Of a DNA stretch of 64,000 nucleotides, positions 9,520 to 18,275 are shown piece by piece. How positions within the stretch are numbered: position 1 is the stretch's first letter; each line of letters starts with the position of its first letter. Both the position numbers and the translations under genes were made by a program. Origin of the DNA: Salicibibacter cibi (GTDB lineage: Bacteria > Bacillota > Bacilli > Bacillales > Marinococcaceae); the NCBI RefSeq assembly GCF_016495865.1, contig NZ_CP054706.1, forward strand, positions 992,001 through 1,056,000, in the 5' to 3' direction. A model generated the notes under the pieces. That model did no database searches. It saw only the letters and a list, made by a program, of their open reading frames with translations, and was not told the DNA's origin.

Positions 9520-9545
9520 AGCAACACCCCCATGGAAGTGTTGCT
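9520..9545 (-). terminator. Strong terminator upstream of the carrier gene
   Basis: AGCAACAC pairs with GTGTTGCT and, reading the minus strand, is followed by TTTTTTT. No minus-strand gene lies upstream of it before the divergent yerA region. It is therefore best explained as premature termination in the leader of the gene at 7928-9337. Confidence 0.75.
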
Positions 9546-9564
9546 CATTGCTTTCTCCTTTTGT

Positions 9565-9630
9565 GGTATTTCCTTTTATTCAAGGAAAACTTGTTGCATT
9601 CTTGTCACCCCGCTTTTCCCATGAAATACC
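9565..9630 (-). ncRNA. Folded leader RNA candidate upstream of the carrier gene
   Basis: On the minus strand GGTATTTC (9623-9630) pairs with GAAATACC (9565-9572). Inside it GGAAAA (9614-9619) pairs with TTTTCC (9584-9589). A tiny ORF of seven codons, MQQVFLE, with GGGGTGA upstream sits in the loop. With the terminator 20 nt downstream this looks like a riboswitch- or leader-peptide-type attenuator. I do not recognise a known class. Confidence 0.4.
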
Positions 9631-9786
9631 GAAAATATGTTAGGATAAGATTAGAATTAAAAAATAAGGATCGTTTGAATAGAAAAGAGCAGGTGATGAA
9701 CCATCCATCCTTCATTTTCGCTATGGAACAAGCAATCAAAACGAAGACAAATCAGTGTCGTTCGCGGCGAAAAAGCCCCGACGCAA

Positions 9787-11448
9787 GTGATCACAAATGC
9801 CACGTATCTTAACAGCGGCCGCAAACAATGGATGAAAGCAAACATATGGATTTACCATGATCGCATCGTCTATGTCGGAGACGCTTTACCGGCGAAATCT
9901 CCGAAAATAAATTGGTACGATGCCCGTGGACAATTTATCGTTCCCGGATATATCGAACATCACGCGCACCCATTTATGTTATACCATCCTCGTGCTTTTG
10001 CGGATTATGCGTTGAAACGCGGAACGAGCACAATCTTTAATGATAATCTAATCCTGTTAATCCACTTGGAAAAAAAGAAAGCGCTTTCTTTTATCAGTGA
10101 TATGGGAGAAGGGCCTTCCTCACTGTATTGGTCTACTCGGGTGGACGCACAAACGGAAACCAATGATGAAAACCGTTTGTTCAGCCCGCAAAACATTGAT
10201 GAATGGGTGAATCATCCACTTGTTGTCCAGGGTGGGGAGTTCAGCGGCTGGCCCCGCGTCATCGCAGGGGATGACACCATGCTTCATTGGGTTGAACAAT
10301 TGAAAAAAGCAAATAAACCAATGGAAGGGCATTTGCCGGGAGCCTCGGAAAAAACATTGGCCCAGCTCGCATTACTCGGCGTTATGAGTGACCATGAGGC
10401 GATAACGGGAGAGGAAGTGTTGCGCAGGCTTGATGCCGGCTATATAACGACGCTTCGGCATTCTTCATTACGTCCTGATTTGCCACATTTGATCAATGAT
10501 TTGAAAGAAGCGGGGATTACAGATTTCAGCCGTTTTCTCCTCACAACTGATGGAGGAAGCCCGACGTTTTATGAACCGGGTGTCATAGATTCGCTCTTAA
10601 AAATTGTCCTTGAAGCCGGCATTGATCCATTAGCAGCATATGAAATGGTCTCGTATAACGTCGCCCGTCATTACGGGATCGAAGACATGCATGGCATGAT
10701 CGCCCCCGGGAGAGTGGCGCATCTCAATTTTCTGATGGACGTGCAAGACCCCACCCCAATTTCGGTTATGGCAAAAGGCGAGTGGATTGTTCAAGAAGGA
10801 CGTGTCGTGAATGATCTGAAGCCTTTCGATTGGAGTCCGTACGTCTCTGAACAAAAGGGCATCTCTTGGCGATTGGTAGAAGAAGACATGCATTTTTCTA
10901 TGCCGATGGGCATTCATCTTGTCAATAATGTTCTATTGAAGCCTTATCATATTGATATTGACGCAACGAAAGACAGCCTCGATGAGGGACACGATCAATG
11001 TTACTTTGCCATGATTGATAAAGAAGGAAAATGGCGAATGAACACGATTTTGAAAGGGTTTGCCACCCAATTGGATGGATTGGCAACGACAGTTTCGATT
11101 ACCGGCGATGTCATTATGATTGGGAAAAAGAAATCGGCCATGAAAAAAGCGTTTGAACACTTAAAGGCTGCCGGCGGCGGAATATTTATTGAAAATGATC
11201 GGGAAGATCGTCGCTTTCACCTCCCGCTCCCTTACTTCGGCATAATGGCTGATTTGTCAATGGAGGAGGTCATGGAGAGGCATGCAGCTTTCGATGATGT
11301 TATGAAAGCATGTGGCTATCCGTATGACGATCCTTTGTACAGCATTTTTTTCTTTTCATCAACCCACTTGCCTTATGTACGCACGACAGCAAAAGGGATT
11401 TATGACGTTCACAAAAAAAGCGTTCTCTTTCCTACGATAATGCGTTAA
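9787..11448 (+). CDS. yerA: YerA-type adenine deaminase-like amidohydrolase, 5' end disrupted
   Basis: Amidohydrolase of the adenine deaminase family, close to B. subtilis YerA along its whole length and at the same map position. The metal-site segment reads IEHHAHPF near residue 58, and LLTTDGG near residue 254 carries a conserved Asp. The C-terminal STHLPYVRTT motif is also kept. The GTG at 9787 is not the natural start: homology continues upstream in the same frame to about 9699 (LWNKQ, then QISVVRGEKAPTQV), but that stretch has no ATG, GTG or TTG. An ATG with a ribosome-site-like AGCAGGTG at 9696 is in a different frame and needs loss of one base to join. The substrate need not be adenine. 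Confidence 0.8.
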   Translation: MITNATYLNSGRKQWMKANIWIYHDRIVYVGDALPAKSPKINWYDARGQFIVPGYIEHHAHPFMLYHPRAFADYALKRGTSTIFNDNLILLIHLEKKKALSFISDMGEGPSSLYWSTRVDAQTETNDENRLFSPQNIDEWVNHPLVVQGGEFSGWPRVIAGDDTMLHWVEQLKKANKPMEGHLPGASEKTLAQLALLGVMSDHEAITGEEVLRRLDAGYITTLRHSSLRPDLPHLINDLKEAGITDFSRFLLTTDGGSPTFYEPGVIDSLLKIVLEAGIDPLAAYEMVSYNVARHYGIEDMHGMIAPGRVAHLNFLMDVQDPTPISVMAKGEWIVQEGRVVNDLKPFDWSPYVSEQKGISWRLVEEDMHFSMPMGIHLVNNVLLKPYHIDIDATKDSLDEGHDQCYFAMIDKEGKWRMNTILKGFATQLDGLATTVSITGDVIMIGKKKSAMKKAFEHLKAAGGGIFIENDREDRRFHLPLPYFGIMADLSMEEVMERHAAFDDVMKACGYPYDDPLYSIFFFSSTHLPYVRTTAKGIYDVHKKSVLFPTIMR

Positions 11449-11547
11449 AATAGAAAAGGATGATTTTGCGGGCGTAAGCCGTATCTCATCGAAGATGAAA
11501 AACCTCCTTTGATGGAAGTTTCACTTTTTGTGAAAGAGAGGATTGCC

Positions 11548-11841
11548 ATGCAAATCGATAAATTACGCGGCAAAGAAATGGATCAACTATTTAATGCAAT
11601 TCTATCCTTAAAAGATATCGAGGAATGTTATCAATTTTTTGATGATCTTTGTACTATTAACGAAGTCCAATCGCTTGCTCAGCGGCTGGAAGTGGCTCGT
11701 ATGCTGCAGGATGGAAAAACCTATCATAAAATTGAAGTGGAAACGGGAGCAAGTACCGCTACCATCAGCCGCGTGAAGCGTTGCCTTAATTACGGAAACG
11801 ATAGTTATCAATTGGCACTCAGCCGCGTGCACGGCGAATAA
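11548..11841 (+). CDS. yerC: YerC family TrpR-like DNA-binding protein
   Basis: A 97-residue member of the YerC/YecD family with a Trp-repressor-like helix-turn-helix. The recognition segment is TGASTATISRVKR near residues 69-81. The ATG at 11548 with GAGAGG upstream matches the N-terminus MQIDKLRG of relatives; an upstream in-frame ATG at 11509 is less likely. It sits between yerA and pcrB as in B. subtilis, although yerB is absent and several unrelated genes now intervene. Its targets are not evident from the sequence. Confidence 0.9.
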   Translation: MQIDKLRGKEMDQLFNAILSLKDIEECYQFFDDLCTINEVQSLAQRLEVARMLQDGKTYHKIEVETGASTATISRVKRCLNYGNDSYQLALSRVHGE

Positions 11842-11844
11842 TGA

Positions 11845-11882
11845 GAAGCCCCGGGAACAGACACCTGTCTGCCCGGGGCTTC
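11845..11882 (+). terminator. yerC terminator
   Basis: GAAGCCCCGGG pairs with CCCGGGGCTTC. The 16-nt loop itself contains CAGACA/TGTCTG, so the whole unit is a nearly continuous 17-bp hairpin. The T-tract is poor. Confidence 0.75.
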
Positions 11883-12001
11883 GTTCGTCCGATCATTGCT
11901 ATGCTGATGACATCCCAAAAATGAAAGATTAGTATCAGACATTATTGGCCAGTGTCCGTGTCTAGCTGACATTGTTTGTCCTCATAGGCGAAAGAACCAG
12001 T

Positions 12002-12029
12002 ACGACGCAACTTATTTTCACATAAAATA
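12002..12029 (+). promoter_or_regulatory. Mother-cell (sigma-K-like) promoter of the coat gene
   Basis: CATAAAATA at 12021-12029 matches the sigma-K -10 consensus CATANNNTA, with an AC 17 bp upstream. It lies about 30 bp before the CotD-like ORF. Confidence 0.5.
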
Positions 12030-12058
12030 TAGGTAATCGGTTTAAAGGAGGCTATACG

Positions 12059-12244
12059 ATGTTTGGAAGGCATCCGAAATCATTTGGCCCGTATTCTCCA
12101 TATTCGGCACCATTTGTGCAAACGTATGTGGTCCCGGAAGTTCAAACGGTCCAAACACATTTTATTAAGCACCATGTTTACAAATTTGTCCATTATTATC
12201 CACACACGTATTCACATCAAAATAAAAAGAATCGATTTAATTGA
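12059..12244 (+). CDS. CotD-like small spore coat protein
   Basis: A 61-residue protein rich in His, Tyr, Pro and Val. The segment KFVHYYPHTYSH resembles the HVHYFPHTFS segment of the inner spore coat protein CotD. AAAGGAGG precedes the ATG by 7 nt. A sigma-K-like -10 upstream supports expression in the mother cell late in sporulation. It has no Cys, unlike CotD of B. subtilis. The family call rests on one motif and composition. Confidence 0.65.
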   Translation: MFGRHPKSFGPYSPYSAPFVQTYVVPEVQTVQTHFIKHHVYKFVHYYPHTYSHQNKKNRFN

Positions 12245-12250
12245 TACGAA

Positions 12251-12287
12251 AAAACCCATAGAAGGATGGCGGTCCTCCATGGGTTTT
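12251..12287. terminator. Terminator between the CotD-like gene and the flavin reductase
   Basis: AAAACCCAT pairs with ATGGGTTTT, with an inner GGA/TCC. The hairpin lies between convergent genes and ends in TTTT (plus) and TTTT (minus), so it can stop both. Confidence 0.75.
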
Positions 12288-12293
12288 CAAGAA

Positions 12294-12851
12294 TTAAATC
12301 TTGACGGTCGCCTGTTGGTTTTCGATCCAAGGGATGACGGCATCGGTGACGGTATCCAGAAACGCGATAGTGCCTTCGTCAACGAGATTGCCATCCTCGT
12401 CAAGCTTCGTGTGCACTTGTCCGATGCAAACTTCATTCCCGGGGAGGAGAGGCGAAGAGAGGCCCGGAGCAAAAAGAATATCACGCAAGTGAGATTGGGC
12501 TTTTGCCGTGCCGAGCGTTCCCATGGAAGCGCCCACGATCCATGACGGTTTTCCGATCATTACTTTATCAACACGTGAAAGCCAATCGATGGCGTTTTTC
12601 AGCGCACCGGGAATCGTCGCGTTGTATTCGGGCGTCACCCACAGAACGCCGTCTGCTTCCTCCACTTTTTTCTTAAATGCTGTGACTTCCTGTGATGGGT
12701 TGTTCTCGATATCTTGATTGTAAAACGGAAGGCTCCCGATGTTTAGAATTTCCAGGTTAAATCGATTGGCATACCGTTTTTCCATATGTTTTGCGATTTT
12801 GTAGTTATACGAGTCTTGCCGTGTGCTTCCGACAATGGCAACGATGTTCAT
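12294..12851 (-). CDS. NADPH-dependent FMN reductase family flavoprotein
   Basis: Flavodoxin-like fold of 185 residues. The FMN-phosphate loop GSTRQDSYN is at residues 8-16. TPEYNATIPGALKNAIDW near residue 77 is the signature of the YieF/ChrR/azoreductase family, which reduces quinones, azo dyes or chromate with NAD(P)H. It is cytoplasmic. GGAGGGATTTTTA lies before the ATG. The physiological substrate is unknown. Confidence 0.88.
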   Translation of the reverse strand: MNIVAIVGSTRQDSYNYKIAKHMEKRYANRFNLEILNIGSLPFYNQDIENNPSQEVTAFKKKVEEADGVLWVTPEYNATIPGALKNAIDWLSRVDKVMIGKPSWIVGASMGTLGTAKAQSHLRDILFAPGLSSPLLPGNEVCIGQVHTKLDEDGNLVDEGTIAFLDTVTDAVIPWIENQQATVKI

Positions 12852-12932
12852 TAAAAATCCCTCCGTCGTGATGTGAATAAATATTAATTAAAAACCATAC
12901 GTCCCATTATAATCAAATGAAGGTGAAGATCG

Positions 12933-13823
12933 CTAGTCATTTGATTCACCAAAATTTTCATTCTCAAAAGTGTCCTTCGTAGGAAAAGTTTTTTGGGAAG
13001 GATGGTATTGATTTAAAAACGTTCCCCCGGAGACGTCTTTGACCGTGTACACGACGATAAAGGCGTTTGGGTCAATATCGTAGATCATTTGTTTTAGATG
13101 GAACAATCGTTGTTTTTCAATGACGATATAAACCATTTGATTTTTCTTTTGCGAAAAACTTCCATACGCTTCATATATGGTCGCGCTTGAATTCATTAAA
13201 CGAATGACAGCATCTGCGATGTCGTTTCCTTCTGTGGAAATGACGTTGAGGGCTTTCCTTGATTGAAAACCTTCCAATACGTAATCGGTGATTTTTTTGC
13301 CGATGTATAGCGCAACAATGGTGTACATCGTATGGAGCGGACCGATGATAAAAATTCCGATTCCCACAATCGTTGCATCGAGGACGAAGTTCGAACCTGT
13401 GAGTTCCCAACCGAACTTATGATTAAGCATGCGGGCAACGGTTGAGGTGCCACCGGTTGTGCTTCCTGCCTGAAAGATGAACCCGAAACCGGCGCCGGTG
13501 AACACACCGGTGAAAATTGCAGCCAATAACGGATCTGCCATCGGTTGGCCCCAGTCTTCCATCAGATAAACAAATAAGGAAAATAACGGTACATTTAATA
13601 GAGATTTATAAATCATATGCTTCGGCAATACCCGGTAGCCAATTGCCAGCAATATAGCATTAAAAATGAAGGTGACGATCGCTGGGGAAAATCCTAGTGC
13701 ATAGAAAAGCAATAAAGCAAGCCCGGCGATGCCCCCTTCCGCCAAGTTGTTGGGCATGGCAAATTGTGTGATCGACAAGGCAAATAAAAACGTCCCGAAC
13801 GTTAAAAACAATAGATTTTTCAA
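12933..13823 (-). CDS. YitT family membrane protein (DUF161/DUF2179)
   Basis: A 296-residue protein with five to six N-terminal membrane spans, including the Gly/Thr-rich loop QAGSTTGGTSTVARML near residue 119. A soluble C-terminal DUF2179 domain follows from about residue 210 (VYIVIEKQRLFHLKQMI). This is the standard YitT layout, common in several paralogues in Bacillus. Function is unknown for the family. GTAAGGGGGGC precedes the ATG. Confidence 0.85.
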   Translation of the reverse strand: MKNLLFLTFGTFLFALSITQFAMPNNLAEGGIAGLALLLFYALGFSPAIVTFIFNAILLAIGYRVLPKHMIYKSLLNVPLFSLFVYLMEDWGQPMADPLLAAIFTGVFTGAGFGFIFQAGSTTGGTSTVARMLNHKFGWELTGSNFVLDATIVGIGIFIIGPLHTMYTIVALYIGKKITDYVLEGFQSRKALNVISTEGNDIADAVIRLMNSSATIYEAYGSFSQKKNQMVYIVIEKQRLFHLKQMIYDIDPNAFIVVYTVKDVSGGTFLNQYHPSQKTFPTKDTFENENFGESND

Positions 13824-13985
13824 AGTAAGCCCCCCTTACCGTTATGTCCTTTTTTTCTGTGCGATAATCTCACCAATACCATATTTTTAAATGGGACACA
13901 AGAAAAGTGGGAAGGTAAAAAGATAAAAACAGGCCGAAAACGTGATTTTGTCCTCATCCAAGGAGAATGAGGACAAAAGGTATTT

Positions 13986-14162
13986 AGGGATTGCTGAATA
14001 ACGGAAAAAGACTGGCACATAAGCATTTCCTTTGGTGTTGCCAAAGCTAGATGCAAGGAAATCCATCCTATAAGCAAAAAAACCCTTGCACTTCTGGCAA
14101 CATACGGAGGGACGACGCTGCAATGGCTTCAGCTGATAGCTGCAAGTTGTTCAGCAATCCCT
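13986..14162. mobile_element. MITE family 1, copy 1 (internally deleted, 177 bp)
   Basis: The ends are AGGGATTGCTGAA and TTCAGCAATCCCT, perfect inverted repeats. The interior matches the full copies at 15151 and 37213 but lacks the central part. It starts 2 bp after the stop codon of the AEC carrier gene. No transposase is encoded. Confidence 0.85.
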
Positions 14163-14164
14163 AT

Positions 14165-15088
14165 TTAAAAAAGGATCATTGCCACATAGATAACGATCGT
14201 TACAGTTATACCACTTAGAACCGTTGAATACAGGACAATCTGTGCGTGCAATTCCGGCGCTACCTGATTGTCAAGTGCGATGGTCGCTGTATTTCTTGAC
14301 GTCGGAAACGAACTTGCGATGAGTAACGATTGCGCCATTACCCCATCAATGCCAAGGATGAATATAATAAGGAAAGCAAACACAGGACCGACAACTAACC
14401 TTCCGAGAATACTCCAGACAATGACGCTATGAAATGACTTGATATTTATGTGGGCCAGTTGAGCGCCCAATAGGAAAAGCGCTAAGGCAAAAAAAGCATT
14501 GGCAAGTTGTTCTAGTGGCACAAGTGCAAAATTGGGCAACGGAATATCGAAAAATTGAAAGATGATTCCAAAGAGTAAAGCATGAACAATGGGCAACCGA
14601 AAAATAGCTTTTAGAATATCAACGGCTGACTTTGATGCAGAGACTAAATTATAAAGGCCATATGTATAGGTAAGTAAATTTTGGAAAACAATCATGATAA
14701 TTTGAATGGAAACCCCTAAAGGATTCGCACTAAAAATCAATTGACTGACAGGTAAACCGTAATTGCCTGAGTTCATAAGGGAAATACTGTTTTTCAAAGC
14801 TGCGCTTTCTTGCCGCTTAAGGTTTAATAACTTGGACAAAAAATTGCCAAGTAGAATGGTACTGCAAGTAAATAAAAACAAATAAAGAAGAAGTTGACCC
14901 AACAGTCCATAATCAAACTCAGCCTGATAAATATTTAAGAAAACGGCTGCTGGCATAAAACAATAGGTAATAAGTTTTACGATCGGAGTAAGTTGAAAGT
15001 TAAACTTCTTCTGCAACAGCACTCCAATGGTCATCACAATTAAAATAGGAAGAATAACGTCCAGAAATACAACGCTGATTAAATTCAC
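14165..15088 (-). CDS. AEC (auxin efflux carrier) family transporter
   Basis: A 307-residue membrane protein with ten hydrophobic segments in two five-helix halves. SLMNSGNYGLPVSQLIF near residue 103 and the late ASSFPTSRNTATIA segment are the typical crossover motifs of AEC carriers such as YfdV/MdcF. These export or import small carboxylates, including malonate in some bacteria. The substrate here is unknown. It is isolated between two MITE copies and ends in TAA two bases from one of them. Confidence 0.85.
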   Translation of the reverse strand: MNLISVVFLDVILPILIVMTIGVLLQKKFNFQLTPIVKLITYCFMPAAVFLNIYQAEFDYGLLGQLLLYLFLFTCSTILLGNFLSKLLNLKRQESAALKNSISLMNSGNYGLPVSQLIFSANPLGVSIQIIMIVFQNLLTYTYGLYNLVSASKSAVDILKAIFRLPIVHALLFGIIFQFFDIPLPNFALVPLEQLANAFFALALFLLGAQLAHINIKSFHSVIVWSILGRLVVGPVFAFLIIFILGIDGVMAQSLLIASSFPTSRNTATIALDNQVAPELHAQIVLYSTVLSGITVTIVIYVAMILF

Positions 15089-15109
15089 ATAAAGACTCCA
15101 TTCTAGGAA

Positions 15110-15133
15110 TCATCCCCCGGCACCGGAGGATGA
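15110..15133. terminator. Hairpin between the CitMHS and AEC genes
   Basis: TCATCC-c-CCGG pairs with CCGG-a-GGATGA and AATTTTT follows on the plus strand. It lies downstream of the CitMHS gene on the minus strand, now separated from it by MITE copy 2. A terminator role is likely but the T-tract faces the plus strand. Confidence 0.45.
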
Positions 15134-15150
15134 ATTTTTAAATCTAATAT

Positions 15151-15437
15151 AGAGACTGCTGAATAACGGAAAAAGACTGGCACATAAGCATTTTTCGTTG
15201 GTGTTGTCAAAGCTAGATGCAAGAAAATCTATCCTAAAAGCAGAAAACCCTTGCACGTCTGGCAACACACGGAGGGACGGTGCTGCAATGGCGAGACTCC
15301 AGCGGAAAAACGGACGCGTCAAGCCCCCGAAGCGCCGGTTTTGCGCGAGGAGGCTTGACCGTTCGTCCGCGGAAAGCGAAGCCATGGAAGCGGCATCCCG
15401 GCTTCAGCTGATAGCTGCAAGTTGTTCAGCATTCCCT
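15151..15437. mobile_element. MITE family 1, copy 2 (full, 287 bp)
   Basis: Ends AGAGACTGCTGAA and TTCAGCATTCCCT are flanked by the exact 5-bp duplication AATAT (15146-15150 and 15438-15442). It has the same length as copy 4. It inserted exactly at the stop codon of the CitMHS gene. Joining the flanks through one AATAT also gives TAT TAG, so the stop was recreated. Confidence 0.92.
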
Positions 15438-16788
15438 AATATATACCGAGGATGAAACCTAAAATTAATCCAATGATACCGAAACCCCAGAACCAGAAGA
15501 AAGCGTATTTCATGAATCGGCCTATTTGTACACCGGCGAGCCCAACGCCCAACCACATAGCTGGGGATAAAAACCCTTGTGAAAAAGTACTTGAAACTAA
15601 CATCATAAAAGCGGTAGATTCCGAAGCGACGCCAAAGTTGGCGGCAACACTCTCAACAACCGGAAAGATACCGAAATAATAAGCATCTGTACTCATGATG
15701 ATATCCAAGGGAATTCCAAAAAATGCCACGATCACGTGCGTATAAGGGCCAACAGCATCAGGGACGATCCCTACGATAGACATAGCAAGCGAGTCCAACA
15801 TACCTGATTCAGTCATCACGCCCAAAAAGAGTCCGGCGGCAAGGATGATCGAAGCCATCATGAGCGCGGCAGGCGCATGCGCGCGAATACGTCCCATTTG
15901 ATCATTCACACTATGGTAGTTCAAAGGTAAAACGATCGCCAACCCGATCATAAAGGCAAGCCCCGGAGGTGCGATATCCAAAAGCATTAAGAGCAAAACC
16001 CCGAGTAACACGGCAGCATTGAGCCAAAGCATGGCAGGGTGTTTTCTGGGCGTCTCCTCGGCTGCTGCTTCATTATCTTTTTGCTGTTTCATGAAGTCAT
16101 CAGCCAGTGCTCTCGCGTTGACATTTTTTTGGGCTTCAATTTCTCCATTATTTATGCGTTTCTCAATGCGTTTCTTTTCCCTCAGTCCAAGGACTACCGC
16201 GAAACCAATGGCCACGACGAACGCGGCTATTTGCCAAGGAATCAATGGAAACCATAGGTCGGCAGGATTATCATAACCAAGTACCGAAGCAAGTCTCCCT
16301 ACCGGTCCGGCCCAGGGGACGACGTTCATAAACCCGAGACTAAAAGTGGCAAGCATTAAAAGTAACATTGGACTCATATTTAGTGCCCTGTATAAGCCAA
16401 TAAGGGCAGGAACCGTCAACAAATACGTGGTTGCGCCGGCACCGTCGAGGTGGGCGATCGCTCCGATGATAATGGTAACGATAGTAACAACAATCACATT
16501 CCCTTTTGTGAGGATAATCATATTTTTTATAATCGGATTAAATAAACCGACATCGTTCATGATGCCAAAGAAAATAATGGCAAAAATAAACATGACGGCG
16601 ACGTCCATGACTTGATCAATCCCGCCGCTAAAAAATTCCGCGAGGTCGTCAAATCCAAAACCGGCTATGAGTACCCCAATAACCGGAATAAGGACCATCG
16701 CAACTACTGGATGAACCTTTCCCCACATTAGGAGGCCAATAACCGCTAAAATGATTAAAAATCCGCTAATAGCTAAATATGGGTCCAT
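15436..16788 (-). CDS. CitMHS family carboxylate carrier
   Basis: A 450-residue carrier with about twelve spans and a hydrophilic, charged central loop (residues 195-245). The loop GAIAHLDGAGATTYLLTVPA near residue 109 and MSTDAYYFGIFPV near residue 353 are characteristic of CitM/CitH, which import metal-citrate complexes with protons. Whether citrate or another acid is carried cannot be told. GGAGGTTCC lies before the ATG. The TAG stop straddles the end of MITE copy 2. Confidence 0.85.
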   Translation of the reverse strand: MDPYLAISGFLIILAVIGLLMWGKVHPVVAMVLIPVIGVLIAGFGFDDLAEFFSGGIDQVMDVAVMFIFAIIFFGIMNDVGLFNPIIKNMIILTKGNVIVVTIVTIIIGAIAHLDGAGATTYLLTVPALIGLYRALNMSPMLLLMLATFSLGFMNVVPWAGPVGRLASVLGYDNPADLWFPLIPWQIAAFVVAIGFAVVLGLREKKRIEKRINNGEIEAQKNVNARALADDFMKQQKDNEAAAEETPRKHPAMLWLNAAVLLGVLLLMLLDIAPPGLAFMIGLAIVLPLNYHSVNDQMGRIRAHAPAALMMASIILAAGLFLGVMTESGMLDSLAMSIVGIVPDAVGPYTHVIVAFFGIPLDIIMSTDAYYFGIFPVVESVAANFGVASESTAFMMLVSSTFSQGFLSPAMWLGVGLAGVQIGRFMKYAFFWFWGFGIIGLILGFILGIY

Positions 16789-17123
16789 TTATGGAACCTC
16801 CTTAAAATTTAAATTATATAGTGGCTCTTTGCCCAAATCTATCGTTGATATCAATGAATACTGATGGGATATCGATAGTGCCATGTTTCAAAAGTTCTGA
16901 TAGCTTTTCTAGTTGCGTGGCAAGATGATTAAATCCGATTTGACTTCATAAATCTATGCAAGCATGGGCAAAAAGCGGATCGGATTTACTCCTATCAAGC
17001 GATCATACCGGCTCGTCCAAGGCAGATCCATCCAATTGGAGGAATGAAGCACTGTCAGTGTTATTCTTCCCTTAGAGGGACAAGAACGGGGTTGCCGTTC
17101 TTCTAGTTGCTGCTTTCTGTTCC
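16789..17123. other. Intergenic region between CitMHS and lacI-type genes
   Basis: 335 bp without a gene. It contains the palindromes TTGATATCAA and GATATCGATA near 16850-16880, and a TATAAT on the minus strand near 16815 suitable for the CitMHS promoter, though with a poor -35. A hairpin AGAACGG/CCGTTCT near 17085-17103 lies after the regulator gene and is a likely terminator. Confidence 0.4.
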
Positions 17124-18134
17124 TTATATGGTAGAACGATTTAAATCTGTTGTCTTTCGAATCATGAGTTTAGGTTCCAACGTTAATTGCAGGTCTTTGT
17201 GTTCATGTGCATCCACCTCCATCATATGAATAAGATGTTCAATCGCATATAGCCCCATCGGCTTGTCGGAATGATGGGTCAACGTGGTCATTTGAATAGC
17301 GGCGTGCGCGGTCATATCAATATTGTCCATCCCGCATATACTGAAATCTTCCGGAATTTGAAACCCCATGTGCATTAAATAGTTTTGACAAAATAATGCC
17401 ATTGAATCTGTAGCGGCAAATATGGCAGTCGGCCTGTCAGGTAACAGCAACAACTCATCCACTGCTTGAACCACCGATCGTTCTGTCGTATCCGTTTCTT
17501 TAATCCATCCGGGTTCGATAGTGTGGTTGGTGGCTTTCATGGCTGTTCGGTATCCGGATAACCTCCCATTAAACGTTGAGGTATACGTCGCCCCCCCAAT
17601 CCAAGCAATTTTTGTATGCCCAAGTTTCAATAAATGATTGGTGGCCAATTGGCCAGCTTTTTCATTATCTATTTCCACATAGTTCCCGCCTGATTGATGT
17701 CGACGGTTGAACATAACGAAAGGCACTTGAGCATTTACGAGATCTTGATAAATCGGATCATCAATAAAAATAGAAGACAGAATAATTCCATCTACTTGTT
17801 GCTTCAGCACCTCCTCATAAATAGCGAGATTGTCCCCCTGATCTTCAAAATAGACAAGCGTATGGTACCCGTGCTTTTTGGCATCATTCACAATGGTTGT
17901 CGTTGAATCGACAAAAAATGGATTGTGTAAAGGACCGGAGATTAAAGCAATGTATTTGGTTTTTTTTTGTTTTAAACTGCGTGCCACGACGTTCGGCCGA
18001 TAGTTTAGTTTTTCGATTGCCTTTTGAACTTTATCGACTGTTTCTTTTTTTACTTGTTCCGGCGTATTTAACACTCTTGAAACCGTTGGCTGCGAGACGC
18101 CGGCTTCGCGAGCGACATCTTTAGACGATACCAT
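17124..18134 (-). CDS. LacI family transcriptional regulator
   Basis: A 336-residue repressor. The N-terminal HTH SKDVAREAGVSQPTVSRVL is followed by the hinge RPNVVARSLKQKKTK and a periplasmic-binding-protein-like effector domain (residues 60-336). ATG at 18134 was chosen because AGAGGG lies 9 nt upstream; an in-frame TTG three codons earlier abuts that site. It is divergent from the five-gene operon starting at 18357. A palindrome TAATACGTATTCA overlaps its own promoter and a perfect TGAATACGTATTCA overlaps that of the operon, so it likely controls both. Confidence 0.9.
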   Translation of the reverse strand: MVSSKDVAREAGVSQPTVSRVLNTPEQVKKETVDKVQKAIEKLNYRPNVVARSLKQKKTKYIALISGPLHNPFFVDSTTTIVNDAKKHGYHTLVYFEDQGDNLAIYEEVLKQQVDGIILSSIFIDDPIYQDLVNAQVPFVMFNRRHQSGGNYVEIDNEKAGQLATNHLLKLGHTKIAWIGGATYTSTFNGRLSGYRTAMKATNHTIEPGWIKETDTTERSVVQAVDELLLLPDRPTAIFAATDSMALFCQNYLMHMGFQIPEDFSICGMDNIDMTAHAAIQMTTLTHHSDKPMGLYAIEHLIHMMEVDAHEHKDLQLTLEPKLMIRKTTDLNRSTI

Positions 18135-18159
18135 TGTTCCCAACCCTCTTCCATGTGAC

Positions 18160-18200
18160 TAATACGTATTCATTGTAAGCGGTTTTATATCCGACGTCAA
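18160..18200 (-). promoter_or_regulatory. Promoter and operator of the lacI-type gene
   Basis: Minus-strand TTGACG (18195-18200), 17-bp spacer, TACAAT (18172-18177), then the operator AATACGTATT (18161-18170). A cre-like TGTAAGCGGTTTTA (18174-18187 on plus, 13 of 14 to consensus) overlaps the spacer, suggesting CcpA control as well. Confidence 0.65.
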
Positions 18201-18275
18201 TATGAATTTCTGTTCTTTATACGTATGATTTGTGTTGCTAAAGCACTAATATGAAAACATTAACTTATTATGTTG

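Noticed and set aside
15110..15385. Open stretch on the minus strand beginning MASLSADERSS, repeated at 37211-37447
   Set aside because: It lies inside MITE copies, is destroyed in the deleted copies and has no ribosome site; a by-product of the repeat.
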